A stretch of 64,000 nucleotides of DNA from Humitalea rosea (GCF_003253705.1 NZ_QKYU01000007.1:1-64000); one strand, 5' to 3'; shown: positions 1 to 12,396, counted from the first letter of the stretch. Notes: generated from the sequence alone by a model not told the origin. Translations and numbers: made by a program.

Positions 1-99
1 TCTGACGATCCGCTCCACGCATCATACCGCCCCCAATCCACAGAATCAGCGAATCAGATCAACACCGGTTTGAACAGCCGAATTTCCGCAACCTGCTAA
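1..99 (+). CDS. possible C-terminal end of a gene entering from the left (partial)
   Basis: Frame 1 is open from base 1 to a TAA at 97-99, giving about 32 residues ending in ISATC. The stop lies 6 bases before a strong intrinsic terminator, as expected for the tail of a plus-strand gene. Third codon positions are only moderately GC-rich, unlike the other genes here, so this could instead be an untranslated 3' region. No family is recognisable. Confidence 0.3.
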   Translation, partial: SDDPLHASYRPQSTESANQINTGLNSRISATC

Positions 100-105
100 G
101 ACAAG

Positions 106-136
106 AAAAGGCCCGGCATCGCTGCCGGGCCTTTTT
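106..136. terminator. intrinsic bidirectional terminator
   Basis: A 13-bp perfect stem (106-118 pairing with 123-135) with loop TCGC is flanked by A4 on the left and T5 on the right. It can terminate both the gene entering from the left and the leftward cytochrome gene ending at 157. Confidence 0.85.
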
Positions 137-156
137 GCTGGGAAGTGCCTGGCGGC

Positions 157-1161
157 TCAGGGCAGCGGCTGCGGCGAGGCCGAGAGGCTGCGCAGATAGG
201 CGATGACATCGGCCCGCTGCTTCACATCCGGCAGGCCGGCGAAGGCCATCCGCGTGCCCGGCGCATAGGTCGTGGGGCGGAACAGCCAGTGGTTCAGATC
301 CTCGTAGCCCCAGGGCTTGTCGCCGGTGCCGCGGAAGGCGGTGGAGTAGTTGAAGCCCTCGGCATGCCCATGCCTGGCGCCGACGACGTTCCACAGGTTC
401 GGGCCGACGCCATTGCGCCCGCCTTCGGTCGCCGTGTGGCAGACCGCGCAGCTGCGGCGGAAGACCGTCCCGCCGGCGGCCGGATCGGCGGCGGCGAGGA
501 GCGGGCCGACGGCCGGGATCTCGGCGGTCGCGGGGGCGGCGGCCGGGGTTGCCGCCGCATGCGGCTCGGGGGCCGGGGGCGGGGCGGCGGCGGCGGCTTC
601 GGCCGCGATCTCCGCATCGGTCGGCAGCGGCGCCGAGGTGCCGGCCAGGCTGCGGAGGTAGGCGATCACATTCGCCCGGGCCTGGGGTGCCGCGATGCCG
701 GCATAGGACATGCGCGTGCCCGGGGCATACTGCGACGGCTTGTGCAGCCAGGCGTTCAGATCCGCGTAGGTCCAGGGCTTGGCACGCATGCCGCTGATCG
801 CCGTGGAGTAGTTGAACCCGTCCACATGGCCATGCGGGGCGCCGACGACGCCATAGAGGTTCGGCCCGACGCCGTTGCGGCCACCCTCGTTGAAGGTGTG
901 GCAGGCGGCGCACTGGCGCTGGGTGAACTGCTGCCCGGCCGCGACATCGGCGCTGGCGAGCAGCGCCAGGATCGGCTCCGGCCCCGCTGGGGCAGAGGGC
1001 GCCGCGGGGCCATGGCCGCCGGCATCCGCCGGCAGCGCGATGGCCGGGCTATGGGGGGTCTCGTGGTTGACCAGCTGCTTGCTGATGACGCCGGCCACCA
1101 TGAAGGTGATCCCCGCGGTCAGGACGGCCCCGAAAACCTTGTTCACTTCCAACGAACTCAT
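157..1161 (-). CDS. membrane-anchored tandem dihaem cytochrome c
   Basis: A 334-residue protein with two class I cytochrome c domains in tandem. An uncleaved anchor or signal helix (about residues 9-27) is followed by a Pro/Ala linker, domain 1 with CAACH (C84, C87, H88) and likely axial Met151, an Ala/Pro-rich linker (about 180-220), then domain 2 with CAVCH (C238, C241, H242) and likely axial Met305. The two domains share the motifs GGRNGVGPNL, PGTRM and VIAYLRSL, so they arose by internal duplication. Domains of this cyt c550/c552-like type carry electrons in the periplasm between the bc1 complex and oxidases. I chose ATG at 1161 because it begins the recognisable anchor and has GAGG upstream; the open frame continues to 1335 without homologous-looking sequence. 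It is transcribed alone, divergently from rimP, and ends at the terminator at 106-136. The redox partner is not evident. Confidence 0.9.
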   Translation of the reverse strand: MSSLEVNKVFGAVLTAGITFMVAGVISKQLVNHETPHSPAIALPADAGGHGPAAPSAPAGPEPILALLASADVAAGQQFTQRQCAACHTFNEGGRNGVGPNLYGVVGAPHGHVDGFNYSTAISGMRAKPWTYADLNAWLHKPSQYAPGTRMSYAGIAAPQARANVIAYLRSLAGTSAPLPTDAEIAAEAAAAAPPPAPEPHAAATPAAAPATAEIPAVGPLLAAADPAAGGTVFRRSCAVCHTATEGGRNGVGPNLWNVVGARHGHAEGFNYSTAFRGTGDKPWGYEDLNHWLFRPTTYAPGTRMAFAGLPDVKQRADVIAYLRSLSASPQPLP

Positions 1162-1458
1162 CGGTCCCGGCGTCCTCTGTGAGGGGCGGGCGGCCCCGGT
1201 CAGTGGGGGTCGTGCCGCGTAGCTGCGCTTTGGGCCTGATATGGCCTGAACGGCCGGTCTGCAACCCGTTGCTTCCGTAACCTTACCGGCAATCGCACCC
1301 GGCTGCCTGCGGCGGGTGCTTGCCGTTGCCGGCATCGCACGCTATTTGAGCGTCACAAACATCTTCACTGACTTCAGAGAGGGTGGCCTTGCGGGGCCGC
1401 CTTTTTGCGTTTCAGCCGATTTTTGCCCCGAGACCCGCCCTATCGACCCGGACCTGCC
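1162..1458. promoter_or_regulatory. divergent intergenic region, cytochrome c / rimP operon
   Basis: About 300 bases between divergent genes hold no convincing gene. On the plus strand TTGCCG (1320-1325) and CTATTT (1342-1347) are separated by 16 bases and resemble a sigma-70 promoter for the rimP operon. This assignment is by eye and weak. A GC-rich dyad followed by T5 (about 1385-1406) lies in the rimP leader and could form a hairpin. Confidence 0.35.
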
Positions 1459-2019
1459 GTGACCGCCAGCAACGACCCCACCGATTCCCCCTCCGACCTG
1501 CCGCTGCACGAAGGACTCGAGGCGCGGCTGGCCGATTGCGTGGCTCCGGTCATTCGCCAGCTTGGGTATGAGCTGGTCCGCCTGCAGGTGAGCGGGCGGG
1601 AGAAGCCGACCGTGCAGATCATGGCCGACCGGATCGATGGCAGCCTGATCGGTGTCGAGGATTGCGAGGCGATCAGCCACGCCTCCGGCGCCGCGCTGGA
1701 CGTGCTGGACCCGTTCAAGAACGAATGGCACCTGGAGGTGTCCTCGGCCGGCATCGACCGGCCGCTGACCCGGGCCAAGGACTGGAACCGCTTCATCGGC
1801 CATATCGCGACCGCCGAACTCGCGGTGCCGCAGGATGGACGCAAGCGTTTCCGTGGTATCATCCTCGGCGCGGATGCGGAATTTGCCCGGATGCGGCTGG
1901 ATGACGGCACCGATATCGCCCTGCCGCGCGCCAATATGCGCCGGGCGAAGCTGGTGCTGACCGATGCATTGATCGAAGCGACGGCGGTCTCCCAAGACGC
2001 CCCGCCCTCGCCACAGTAA
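1459..2019 (+). CDS. rimP: ribosome maturation factor RimP
   Basis: A cytoplasmic factor needed for 30S subunit maturation. The protein has the two-domain RimP layout: an N-terminal alpha/beta domain containing the [15 protein letters not shown] segment and the [11 protein letters not shown] motif, then a C-terminal SH3-like domain with the FRGIILGAD segment. The start is taken as GTG 1459 (186 residues), where RimP-like sequence approaches; a TTG at 1405 is in frame but would add a non-conserved Pro/Arg stretch. There is no strong Shine-Dalgarno sequence at either. It is first in the conserved rimP-nusA-infB operon, 19 bases before nusA. Confidence 0.92.
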   Translation: MTASNDPTDSPSDLPLHEGLEARLADCVAPVIRQLGYELVRLQVSGREKPTVQIMADRIDGSLIGVEDCEAISHASGAALDVLDPFKNEWHLEVSSAGIDRPLTRAKDWNRFIGHIATAELAVPQDGRKRFRGIILGADAEFARMRLDDGTDIALPRANMRRAKLVLTDALIEATAVSQDAPPSPQ

Positions 2020-2038
2020 AAAGGAAGAGGACCGACCC

Positions 2039-3589
<1,551 letters not shown>

Positions 3590-4243
3590 GGATACCCCCA
3601 GCGACGCCGAAGACGATATCGCGGAGGACCCCGAGAAGGGGCCTCTGCGCCGTTGCATCGTCACACGCGAGAGCTTTCCCCGCGAAACCATGCTGCGTTT
3701 CGTGGTCGGGCCCGAGCAACAAATCGTCCCCGACCTCAGCGCAAGGCTGCCCGGCCGGGGAATGTGGTTGAGCGCACGGGCCGATGTGCTAGAACGCGCC
3801 GTCAGTCGTGGGGCCTTTGCCAAGGCCGCTCGATCTGCCGTGCATGTCCCCCCCGACCTGAGTGTGCGGATCGAGGACGGCCTGCGGCGACGTGTCCGTG
3901 ACCAGATTGGCCTCGCCCGCAGGGCGGGACAGGCCGTCGCGGGATGGGCGGCGGTGAAGGAATGGTTGCTGGCAGGCCGGGTGGGCCTGTTGGTCGAGGC
4001 CGCGAACGGCAGTCCAGCCGAACGCGACCGTCTGCTTGGCAGACGGGACGTGCCGATGATAACCCCGCTGACCTCCGCCGAACTCGGCGTGGTCTTCGGG
4101 CGGGATCAAGCGGTGCATGTGGCGGTGGCGTCTGGCCGTTTGGCCGGTTCCATCCAAACCGAGTCCTCTCGGCTTGCCGGATTCGCTGGCAGCACGATGG
4201 AACCGGATCGGGTTTGACGAGTACCAAAGTACCAGGCGGACGG

Positions 4244-7033
4244 ATGAGCGATCAGAACGACCAGGATGCTGCCAAGAGCAAGCTGAGCCTCCGGCCCAGC
4301 GGCGGACGCCTGGAACTCAACAAGACAGTCGATGCTGGCACGGTGCGCCAGTCCTTCAGCCATGGCCGCAGCAAGGCGGTGCAGGTTGAGGTGAAGAAGA
4401 CACGCGTGGTGGCAACCCCATCGCGCCCCGGCGGCCCGCAGGTGATGGTCCCCGCGGCCTTGGCCAATCGCCCGACCGGCAGCGGCCCGGCCGTGACCGC
4501 CAAGCCCTCCGGCCCGGCCCCGGCCGCGCGTGCAGCCGGCCCTGGTGGCCGCCCGCTGACCGCCGCCGAGCTTGCGACCCGCCAGCGCGTGCTGGAGGAA
4601 CAGCGCCGCGCCCAGGCGCAGCGTGAGCGCGAGCTGCGTGAGCAGCAGGCCCTCATGGTCCGCTCCGCGGCCGAGGAAGCCGCCCGCAAGGCCGAGGAAG
4701 ATCGCCGCCAGGCCGAGGAGGACGCCCGCGCCGCCGAGGAGCAGCGCCGCGCCGACGCCGAGGCCGCCAAGCGCGCCAATATCGAGGCCGCCGTCGCTCG
4801 CGTGACCGGCACCTCCACCCCGGTCATGGCGACTCCCGTCGCGGCCGCGCCGGCTCCGGCCGCGGCCCCGGGCATTGCCCGTCCGCCCGGGCCCCGCCCG
4901 ATCGCCGCCAATGCCGTGGGTCAGGCCCCCGTGCGTCGTCCGGGCGGCCCTGCCGCCACGACGGCGGCACCGGGTGCGCCCAAGCTGACCCTCAAGGCCC
5001 GTCCGGCCGAGGAAGACGAAGAACGTCGCGGTCCCCCGCGCCGCGCCGGCGGCCCGCCGGTCGGCCCGGGTGCCCGCCGCATGCCGCCGGTGCCGGTCCG
5101 CAAGACCACCCCGGCCTCGGCCGGGCGTCGCGACAGCGGCCGCGTCGATGTCACCGCCGCGATCGAGGGCGAGGACGAGCGCAGCCGCACGATCTCCTCC
5201 ATCCGCCGTGCGCGGGAACGCGAACGCCGTCAGGCCGAGCTTGCCCGTCTGCGGTCGGATCAGGTCCGCGTCGTCCGCGACGTGATCGTGCCCGAGGTCA
5301 TCACCGTCCAGGAATTGGCCAATCGTATGGCCGCCCGTGGCGGCGAGGTGGTGAAGGCCTTGTTCCGCATGGGCGTCATGGCGACGCTGACGCAGAGCAT
5401 CGATGCCGATACCGCCGAGCTGGTGGTGCAGGAATTCGGCCATCGCGCCCGCCGCGTTGCCGACAATGACGTCGAACTCGGGCTGGTCGGCCCGGCCGAT
5501 GCCGATGACACCATGACGCCGCGGCCCCCGGTCGTGACGATCATGGGCCATGTCGACCACGGCAAGACCAGCCTGCTGGACGCGCTGCGCAAGACCGATG
5601 TCGCCGCCCGCGAGGCCGGTGGCATCACCCAGCACATCGGCGCCTATCAGGTGAATCTGCCGGATGGCGAGCGCGTCACCTTCATCGACACGCCGGGCCA
5701 TGAGGCCTTCACGGCCATGCGCGCCCGTGGTGCCTCGGTGACCGACATGGTCGTGCTGGTCGTCGCCGCCGATGACGGGGTGATGCCCCAGACGATCGAG
5801 GCGATCCGCCACGCCAAGGCGGCGAATGTCCCGCTGATCGTGGCCGTCAACAAGATCGACAAGCCGGGCGTGAACCCCGCGCGGGTCCAGCAGGAACTGC
5901 TGAGCCATGACGTGGTGGTCGAGGATCTGGGTGGTGACACCCAGGTGGTGCTCGTCAGCGCGAAGGAGGGGACCAACCTCGACAAGCTGCTGGAGGCCAT
6001 CATCCTCCAGGCCGAGGTCCTGGACCTGCGCGCCGCCGTGGACCGCCCCGCCGAGGGCACGGTCATCGAGAGCCGGTTGGACAAGGGCCGCGGCCCGGTC
6101 GCGACCGTCCTCGTGCAGCGTGGCACCCTGCGCCAGGGCGACATCGTCGTCGCCGGCGCGGAATGGGGCCGCCTGCGCGCGATCGTGGACGACAAGGCCA
6201 AGACGGTGAAGGAGGTCGGACCCTCCGCCCCCGTCGAGATCCTGGGCCTGTCGGGCGTGCCCGGCGCCGGTGACGTCTTCACCGTGGTCGAGAACGAAGC
6301 CCGGGCCCGCGAGATCAGCGAGTTCCGTACCGCCAAGCTGCGCGAGAAGGCGGTCGCCGCCCTCGGTGCCGGTCGCGGGACGCTGGCCGAAATGCTGGCC
6401 CGCATCCAGACCGGCGTGCAGAAGGAAGTCGCCGTCGTCGTCAAGGCCGACGTCCAGGGCAGCGCCGAAGCGATCGGCGTCACCCTCGGCAAGCAGGGCA
6501 ATGACGAGGTGAAGGTCCGCGTGCTGCACAGCGGCGTGGGCCAGATCACCGAAAGCGACATCCAGCTCGCCAAGGCCTCCGATGCCGTCGTCATCGCCTT
6601 CAACGTCCGGGCCACCAGCCAGGCACGGGAAATGGCGACGCGCGACGGGATCGAGATCCGCTACTACTCGATCATCTACGAAGTCGCCGATGACATCGAG
6701 AAGCTGGTCCGCGGCAAGCTGTCGCCGGTGCAACGTGAGAAGTTCCTGGGCTATGCGCAGATCCTGCAGGTCTTCGAGGTCAAGCGCCTCGGCAATGTCG
6801 CAGGCTGCCGCGTGACCGAGGGCGTCGTCCGCCGCGGTGCGGGCGTCCGCCTGCTGCGCGATGGCGTCGTCATCCACCAGGGCGAACTCTCGACCCTGCG
6901 TCGCTTCAAGGATGATGTGAAGGAAGTCGCAAACGGCTACGAATGCGGCATGTCCTTCGCGCGCTACGACGACATCCGCGTCGACGACCAGATCGAGTGC
7001 TACGAGACCGAGACGGTCGCGGGAACGCTGTAA
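4244..7033 (+). CDS. infB: translation initiation factor IF-2
   Basis: A GTPase that delivers initiator tRNA to the 30S subunit. It has 929 residues. A long charged, Ala/Pro/Arg-rich N-terminal region (about 1-330, with a predicted coiled coil of [18 protein letters not shown] type) precedes the IF2_N-like segment, the G domain (G1 GHVDHGKT at about 434-441, G3 DTPGHEAF, G4 NKID near 536) and the C-terminal beta-barrels. The start ATG 4244 is preceded by AGGCGGA and begins MSDQND; the open frame extends far upstream only as out-of-frame overlap with the previous gene. An intrinsic terminator follows. Confidence 0.97.
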   Translation: MSDQNDQDAAKSKLSLRPSGGRLELNKTVDAGTVRQSFSHGRSKAVQVEVKKTRVVATPSRPGGPQVMVPAALANRPTGSGPAVTAKPSGPAPAARAAGPGGRPLTAAELATRQRVLEEQRRAQAQRERELREQQALMVRSAAEEAARKAEEDRRQAEEDARAAEEQRRADAEAAKRANIEAAVARVTGTSTPVMATPVAAAPAPAAAPGIARPPGPRPIAANAVGQAPVRRPGGPAATTAAPGAPKLTLKARPAEEDEERRGPPRRAGGPPVGPGARRMPPVPVRKTTPASAGRRDSGRVDVTAAIEGEDERSRTISSIRRARERERRQAELARLRSDQVRVVRDVIVPEVITVQELANRMAARGGEVVKALFRMGVMATLTQSIDADTAELVVQEFGHRARRVADNDVELGLVGPADADDTMTPRPPVVTIMGHVDHGKTSLLDALRKTDVAAREAGGITQHIGAYQVNLPDGERVTFIDTPGHEAFTAMRARGASVTDMVVLVVAADDGVMPQTIEAIRHAKAANVPLIVAVNKIDKPGVNPARVQQELLSHDVVVEDLGGDTQVVLVSAKEGTNLDKLLEAIILQAEVLDLRAAVDRPAEGTVIESRLDKGRGPVATVLVQRGTLRQGDIVVAGAEWGRLRAIVDDKAKTVKEVGPSAPVEILGLSGVPGAGDVFTVVENEARAREISEFRTAKLREKAVAALGAGRGTLAEMLARIQTGVQKEVAVVVKADVQGSAEAIGVTLGKQGNDEVKVRVLHSGVGQITESDIQLAKASDAVVIAFNVRATSQAREMATRDGIEIRYYSIIYEVADDIEKLVRGKLSPVQREKFLGYAQILQVFEVKRLGNVAGCRVTEGVVRRGAGVRLLRDGVVIHQGELSTLRRFKDDVKEVANGYECGMSFARYDDIRVDDQIECYETETVAGTL

Positions 7034-7047
7034 CCAGCGCCCGCCGG

Positions 7048-7082
7048 CGGGTGCCCCCCGAGCCGGGGGGCGCCCGTTTTTT
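7048..7082 (+). terminator. intrinsic terminator between infB and rbfA
   Basis: A 12-bp GC stem (7048-7059 with 7065-7076, one T-G wobble), a 5-base loop and T6 (7077-7082) form a textbook intrinsic terminator. It sits inside the operon and is followed after only 3 bases by the GAGGAA upstream of rbfA. It may set infB:rbfA ratios by partial read-through. Confidence 0.8.
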
Positions 7083-7099
7083 CGAGGAACCAGACCATC

Positions 7100-7513
7100 A
7101 TGGCCAAACGCGCCGCCGACGCGGGACCCAGCCAGCGCATGCTGCGCGTGGGCGAGGAAATCCGTCACGCCCTTTCGGCCGCCTTCCTGCGGGGGGAATG
7201 GCGCGACCCGGCGCTGGATGGCGTCAACCTGACCGCGACCGAGGTCCGCGCCTCGCCCGATCTCAAGCACATGACCGTCTTCGTCGCCGCTTTGGGCAAG
7301 CCGGTGTCGGATGAGCTGCTGGAGGCGCTGAAGCGCGAGCAGCCGCATCTGCGCCATGTGATCTCCAAGGCGGTGCAGCTCAAATACGCGCCGCAACTGC
7401 ATTTCCAGCCCGACACCGCGCCCGATTACGCGATGGAGATGGACCGGCTGATGAAGCAGCCGGGGGTGTTGCGCGACCTGCTGGGCAAGAACGAGCCCGA
7501 GGAGCCGGTGTGA
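7100..7513 (+). CDS. rbfA: 30S ribosome-binding factor RbfA
   Basis: RbfA is a KH-fold factor for late 30S maturation and cold adaptation. It has 137 residues with the family hallmarks RVGEEIRHALSAAF near the N terminus, the central LTATEVRASPDLKHMTVFV strand region and VQLKYAPQLHFQPD near the C terminus. GAGGAA lies about 10 bases upstream of the ATG. Its stop overlaps the GTG start of the thioesterase gene (GTGA), indicating coupling. Confidence 0.95.
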   Translation: MAKRAADAGPSQRMLRVGEEIRHALSAAFLRGEWRDPALDGVNLTATEVRASPDLKHMTVFVAALGKPVSDELLEALKREQPHLRHVISKAVQLKYAPQLHFQPDTAPDYAMEMDRLMKQPGVLRDLLGKNEPEEPV

Positions 7514-7902
7514 CCGAGGAGTCCCCGCCCGAGGGCTCCCCCGTCATCCGCACCATCGCCATGCCCGCCGATACCAATCCGGCGGGCGATATTTTTGGTG
7601 GCTGGCTGATGGGGCAGATGGATCTGGCCGCGGGCAATGCCGCCGCCCGCCGTGCCCGCGGCCGCACCGCGACCGTCGCGGTGGAGGCGATGACCTTCCA
7701 TGCCCCGGTGCGGGTCGGCGATGAGGTCAGCCTCTATGCCAAGGTGCTGTCCACCGGGCGGACCTCCATGCGGATCGCGGTGGATGCCTGGACCCGCGCA
7801 CGCCATGCCGAAACCACCTGCCGGGTGACCCAGGCGGTTTTCACCTTCGTGGCGCTGGACGACGCCGGCCGCCCACGCCCCATTCCCGAGGATATCGCCT
7901 GA
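7510..7902 (+). CDS. YciA-type acyl-CoA thioesterase (hotdog fold)
   Basis: This 130-residue hotdog-fold protein has the YciA/acyl-CoA thioesterase pattern: TNPAGDIFGGWLMGQMDLA (active-site Asp of the hotdog helix region), VAVEAMTFHAPVRVGDEV and a C-terminal VFTFVALDDAGRPRPIP. Family members hydrolyse acyl-CoA in the cytoplasm; substrate length cannot be read from sequence. It overlaps rbfA by four bases (GTGA) and truB by one base (TGATG), so it is translated as part of the operon although it has no obvious role in translation. Confidence 0.88.
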   Translation: MTEESPPEGSPVIRTIAMPADTNPAGDIFGGWLMGQMDLAAGNAAARRARGRTATVAVEAMTFHAPVRVGDEVSLYAKVLSTGRTSMRIAVDAWTRARHAETTCRVTQAVFTFVALDDAGRPRPIPEDIA

Positions 7903-8852
7903 TGGCCCCCCGTTTCCAACGCAAGCCCAAGGGCGTGGCCATGGACGGCTGGCTGGTGATCGACAAGCCGACCGGCATGGGCTCGACCGATGTGGTCAAC
8001 AAGGTGAAGCGCGCCTTCCAGGCCCAGAAGGTCGGCCATGGCGGCACGCTGGACCCGCTGGCGACCGGGGTTCTGCCGCTGGCCTTCGGCGCCGCGACCA
8101 AGACCGTGCCCTATGCGATGGACGCGACGAAGATCTACAACTTCACCCTGCGCTTCGGTGAGGCGCGGGACACCGATGATTCCGATGGCGCGGTGATCGA
8201 GACCTCGGATGTCCGCCCCACGGACGACCAGATCCGCGCCGCGCTGCCGCCCTTCCGCGGCGACATCATGCAGATCCCGCCGAATTACTCCGCGATCAAG
8301 ATCGGCGGCGAGCGGGCCTATGACCTCGCCCGCAACGGGCAGATCGTGGAGATCGCCGCCCGCGCCGCGCGCGTGGATGCCTTCGACCTGGTCGAGCGGC
8401 CGGATGCCGATAGCGCCATCTTCCATGTGCAGTCGGGCAAGGGCGTCTATATGCGCTCGCTGGCCCGGGATCTCGCGCGCGCGCTTGGCACGGTCGGGCA
8501 TATCGTGGCGCTGCGGCGGCTGCGGGTCGGGCCTTTTCTCGAGTCCATGGCGGTTTCGCTGGACTCTCTGATCGTTTCCGGCGATACGCCGCCTCCTTCC
8601 CCGGACCTTCTCCTCCCGGTCACGACCGCGCTGGCCGACATCCCGGCACTGGCCGCGACCGCAGGAGAGGCCATGAGGCTCCAGCATGGCGAGGCAATGA
8701 GCCTCGTCGCGTTCATGGGCCGCATTCCGAATGAAGCCAGCCCCGAAGGGGGCCTGGTCCGCGTGATGGCGGGGGAGCGTCTGTTGGGCCTGTGCCGGCT
8801 TGAGGGGGGGATGCTCCTCCCTGAGCGCTGGATGGGTGGCCAGGACGGTTGA
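7902..8852 (+). CDS. truB: tRNA pseudouridine-55 synthase TruB
   Basis: TruB makes pseudouridine 55 in the T-loop of tRNAs. It has 316 residues with motif I WLVIDKPTGMGST and the catalytic motif HGGTLDPLATGVLP (catalytic Asp51), followed by VPYAMDATKIYNFTLRFG and the SGKGVYMRSLARDLA motif. A C-terminal PUA-like part (about 240-316) is less conserved. The start overlaps the thioesterase stop by one base and rpsO follows after 23 bases. Confidence 0.96.
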   Translation: MAPRFQRKPKGVAMDGWLVIDKPTGMGSTDVVNKVKRAFQAQKVGHGGTLDPLATGVLPLAFGAATKTVPYAMDATKIYNFTLRFGEARDTDDSDGAVIETSDVRPTDDQIRAALPPFRGDIMQIPPNYSAIKIGGERAYDLARNGQIVEIAARAARVDAFDLVERPDADSAIFHVQSGKGVYMRSLARDLARALGTVGHIVALRRLRVGPFLESMAVSLDSLIVSGDTPPPSPDLLLPVTTALADIPALAATAGEAMRLQHGEAMSLVAFMGRIPNEASPEGGLVRVMAGERLLGLCRLEGGMLLPERWMGGQDG

Positions 8853-8875
8853 ACCTCTCACCATAGGAGTTCCCG

Positions 8876-9145
8876 ATGTCGATGGATCTTGAGGCCCGCA
8901 CGGCCGTCGTCAAAGAGTACCAGACCAAGCAGGGTGACACCGGCAGCCCGGAAGTTCAGGTCGCCCTGATCTCCGGCCGGATCACCTATCTGACCGAGCA
9001 CCTGAAGACGCACCCCAAGGACTTCCACAGCCGCCGTGGTCTGCTGGTCCTGGTCGGGCAGCGCCGTGGGTTGCTGGATTACCTGAAGCGCAAGGACCAC
9101 AAGCGCTATGAATCGCTGATCGGGCGCCTCGGCATCCGTCGCTGA
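8876..9145 (+). CDS. rpsO: 30S ribosomal protein S15
   Basis: An 89-residue S15 of standard length, with the rRNA-binding signature [25 protein letters not shown] and the [12 protein letters not shown] segment. S15 is a primary 16S rRNA binder. GGAGT lies about 8 bases before the ATG. In most proteobacteria pnp follows directly; here an intrinsic terminator follows instead, and pnp lies about 50 kb away on the other strand. Confidence 0.97.
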   Translation: MSMDLEARTAVVKEYQTKQGDTGSPEVQVALISGRITYLTEHLKTHPKDFHSRRGLLVLVGQRRGLLDYLKRKDHKRYESLIGRLGIRR

Positions 9146-9167
9146 CTTTGGGGCGCTGATTTTCCAC

Positions 9168-9198
9168 ACGGCGCATCCTCGGATGCGCCGTTGGTTTT
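9168..9198 (+). terminator. intrinsic terminator after rpsO
   Basis: A dyad (9168-9176 with 9183-9191, loop CCTCGG) is followed by TGGTTTTTC. It closes the rimP-rpsO operon and lies just before the convergent aapP gene end. Confidence 0.85.
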
Positions 9199-9213
9199 TC
9201 TATAGGGTTTTTT

Positions 9214-9947
<734 letters not shown>

Positions 9948-9951
<4 letters not shown>

Positions 9952-11234
9952 CGCCGTTGCCCCGCCCCAAGCCTGGCTTCGAGGTGGAAGCTGTATTGCG
10001 ACATGCTGAAGCAGAACACGAAGTAGATCATGGTCACGAAGAAGAAGGGCTCGATGAACAGCCCGAGCCAGACGGTGTCCTCGCCGACCGCGCGCGCCAT
10101 GCTCAGCAGGTCGAACAGCCCGATGATCGAGACCAGCGTGGTGTCCTTGAACAGGCCGATGAAGCTGCCGACGATGCTCGGGATCATGATGCGCAGCGCC
10201 TGCGGCAGCACGATGAGGCTGGTCGATTGCCAGAAGCCGAGGCCGACCGCGGCCGCTGCCTCATACTGTCCTTTCGGGATCGCCTGCAGCCCGCCGCGCA
10301 CGATCTCCGCCATATAGGCCGAGGAGAACAGGCAGACCGCGACGATGGCGCGCAGCAGCCGGTTCACCTCCACCCCCGCCGGCAGGAATAGCGGCAGCAT
10401 GGTGTTGAACATGAACAGCACGGTGATCAGCGGCACCGAGCGGAACAGCTCGATGAAGGTGGTGGAGACGGCGGCGATCAGCGGCATCCGCGACCGCCGC
10501 CCGAGGGCCAGCAGGATGCCCGCAGGCAGCGAGACGGTGATGCCGAAGCCCGAGATCACCAGGGTCAGGAACAGTCCCCCCCAGAGCCGCGTCTGCACCT
10601 CGTCCAACACCCATTGCGAGACCACCAGCAGGGATACGGCGTAGAGCCCGGCCAGCAGAATCCAGCGCCGGCGGCCTTCCAGCAGCGGCGCCTCGCGGCG
10701 CGCCTCGGCGATGGCGGTCAGCCAGGACCAGAGGAAGCCGGTGAGGCCGAGCGCGATCAGCGCACCCCAGACCAGGCCCTTGTCTCCGCCATGGAAGAAA
10801 TAGGAGGCGAGCAACGGGTAGAGCAGCACCAGGCCGAGCCCGATCATCACCTTGGAGCGCACCCAGGGCAGGAACAGCGGCACCGCCCAGAGCACCAGCA
10901 CCAGGAAGCCGGCATTGATCCGCCAGACCTGGTCCTTGGGGTAGAGCCCGTAGATCAGGTTCGGAATCCAGGCCTTCACCCCCGGCCAGCAGGCCCCGGC
11001 GCGGCCCACGAGGTCGAGGCATTCGCGCCGGTTCTGTGCCTCCCACACCGCATCGACGATGGCCCAGCCGATCACCGCGCTGAAGAAGGCATAGACGATA
11101 TAGGCGCCGAGCAAGGTCAGAGCCGCATTGGGCAGGGAGGAGACGAGGTTGCCGCGCACCCACCCCACCACGCCGAGCGTGCTGGGGGGCGCGGGCTTGC
11201 CGGCTTTCGGTTGGAAAATCAGGGCGTCGCTCAT
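9948..11234 (-). CDS. aapM: polar amino-acid ABC transporter permease (AapM type)
   Basis: A 428-residue inner-membrane permease. An N-terminal extension with several hydrophobic segments (about 25-60, 105-190) precedes the typical GltK/HisM-like domain (about 215-425) containing the EAA-type loop [19 protein letters not shown]. The long N terminus is characteristic of AapM/BztC rather than GlnP. Four bases separate it from the upstream AapQ-type gene and it overlaps aapP by four bases. Confidence 0.92.
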
Positions 11235-11238
11235 CGGC

Positions 11239-12396
11239 TCAGCGCTCCGACAGCATGGCGCGGCGGTTGTAGCGGTTCATCACCAGCGACACCGCGAGGC
11301 TGACCGCACAGTAGAACCCCATCGTCATGGCCACGATCGGGATCGCGCGCCCGGATTGGTTCAGCGAGGTGTTCATCCACACGCTGACCAGATCGGGAAA
11401 GCCGATGGCGATGGCGAGCGAGGAGTTCTTGGTCAGGTTCAGATACTGGCTGATCAGCGGCGGGATGATCACCCGCATCGCCTGCGGCAGGATGATGTAG
11501 CGCATGGTGCGCGAGGGCTTCACGCCCAGCGCCCGCGCCGCCTCGGTCTGGCCATGGCTCACCGATTGGATGCCGGAGCGGATGATCTCGGCGATGAAGC
11601 AGGAGGTGTAGATCGAGAGCGCGATGATCAGCGCGCAGAAGGAGGGCGGCACGCTGGTCCCGCCCTGGAAGTTGAAGCCGCGCAGCACCGGCACGTTCCA
11701 GGCCAGCGGCTGGCCGGTCAGCGCGAAGACCAGCAGCGCCGGCAGGATCACCAGCGCGATCATCGCCGGGATCACGCGCGGCAGCTTTCCGGTCTCGAAC
11801 AGGCGCTGGCGGGCATGGGCGCGCACCACGAAGGCGGCGGCGATGCCGGCGGCAAGGGCGATCAGGGTCAGCCCGAAGCCCTGGCCCGGCTCGGGCGAGG
11901 GCAGATAGAAGCCGCGGTTGTTGAGGAAGAACAGCCCGCCCCACTCCACGCTGTCACGCGGCCGCGGCAGCAGGTTGAAGACGCCGAAATACCAGGCGAT
12001 GATCTGCAGCAGCAGCGGCGTGTTCCGCAGCATCTCGATGTACCAGCGCGCGATGGTGCTGATCAGCCAATTGCCGGACAGCCGGGCGAGGCCGACGACC
12101 AGCCCGATCACCGTGGCCAGCGCGATGCCGATGACGGCGACGAGCAGCGTGTTCGCGATGCCGACCTCGAAGACCCGCAGGTAGCTGTCGCCCTCGCGGT
12201 AGTCGATCAGCTTGAAGCCGATCCCGAACCCGGCGGAGACATCGAGGAAATCGAACCCCGCCGACATGCCGCGCTGGGACATGTTCTCGACGGTGTTGGT
12301 GATGGTGTACCAGAACAGCAGGACCACGCCGAGCACCGTCAGCGCCTGGTAGAAGATGGCGCGCGCCGTCGCGTTGGACAGGATGGGCGTCGTCAT
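11239..12396 (-). CDS. aapQ: polar amino-acid ABC transporter permease (AapQ type)
   Basis: A 385-residue permease partner of the gene that follows. It has an N-terminal membrane segment (about 15-35), a periplasmic insertion and the C-terminal HisM-like core with the EAA-type loop SVSHGQTEAARALGVKPSR. The central insertion, carrying FLNNRGFYLPSPEPGQG, is typical of AapQ/BztB. The heterodimer with the adjacent permease would form the membrane channel. It follows the binding-protein gene after 61 bases. Confidence 0.92.
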   Translation of the reverse strand: MTTPILSNATARAIFYQALTVLGVVLLFWYTITNTVENMSQRGMSAGFDFLDVSAGFGIGFKLIDYREGDSYLRVFEVGIANTLLVAVIGIALATVIGLVVGLARLSGNWLISTIARWYIEMLRNTPLLLQIIAWYFGVFNLLPRPRDSVEWGGLFFLNNRGFYLPSPEPGQGFGLTLIALAAGIAAAFVVRAHARQRLFETGKLPRVIPAMIALVILPALLVFALTGQPLAWNVPVLRGFNFQGGTSVPPSFCALIIALSIYTSCFIAEIIRSGIQSVSHGQTEAARALGVKPSRTMRYIILPQAMRVIIPPLISQYLNLTKNSSLAIAIGFPDLVSVWMNTSLNQSGRAIPIVAMTMGFYCAVSLAVSLVMNRYNRRAMLSER

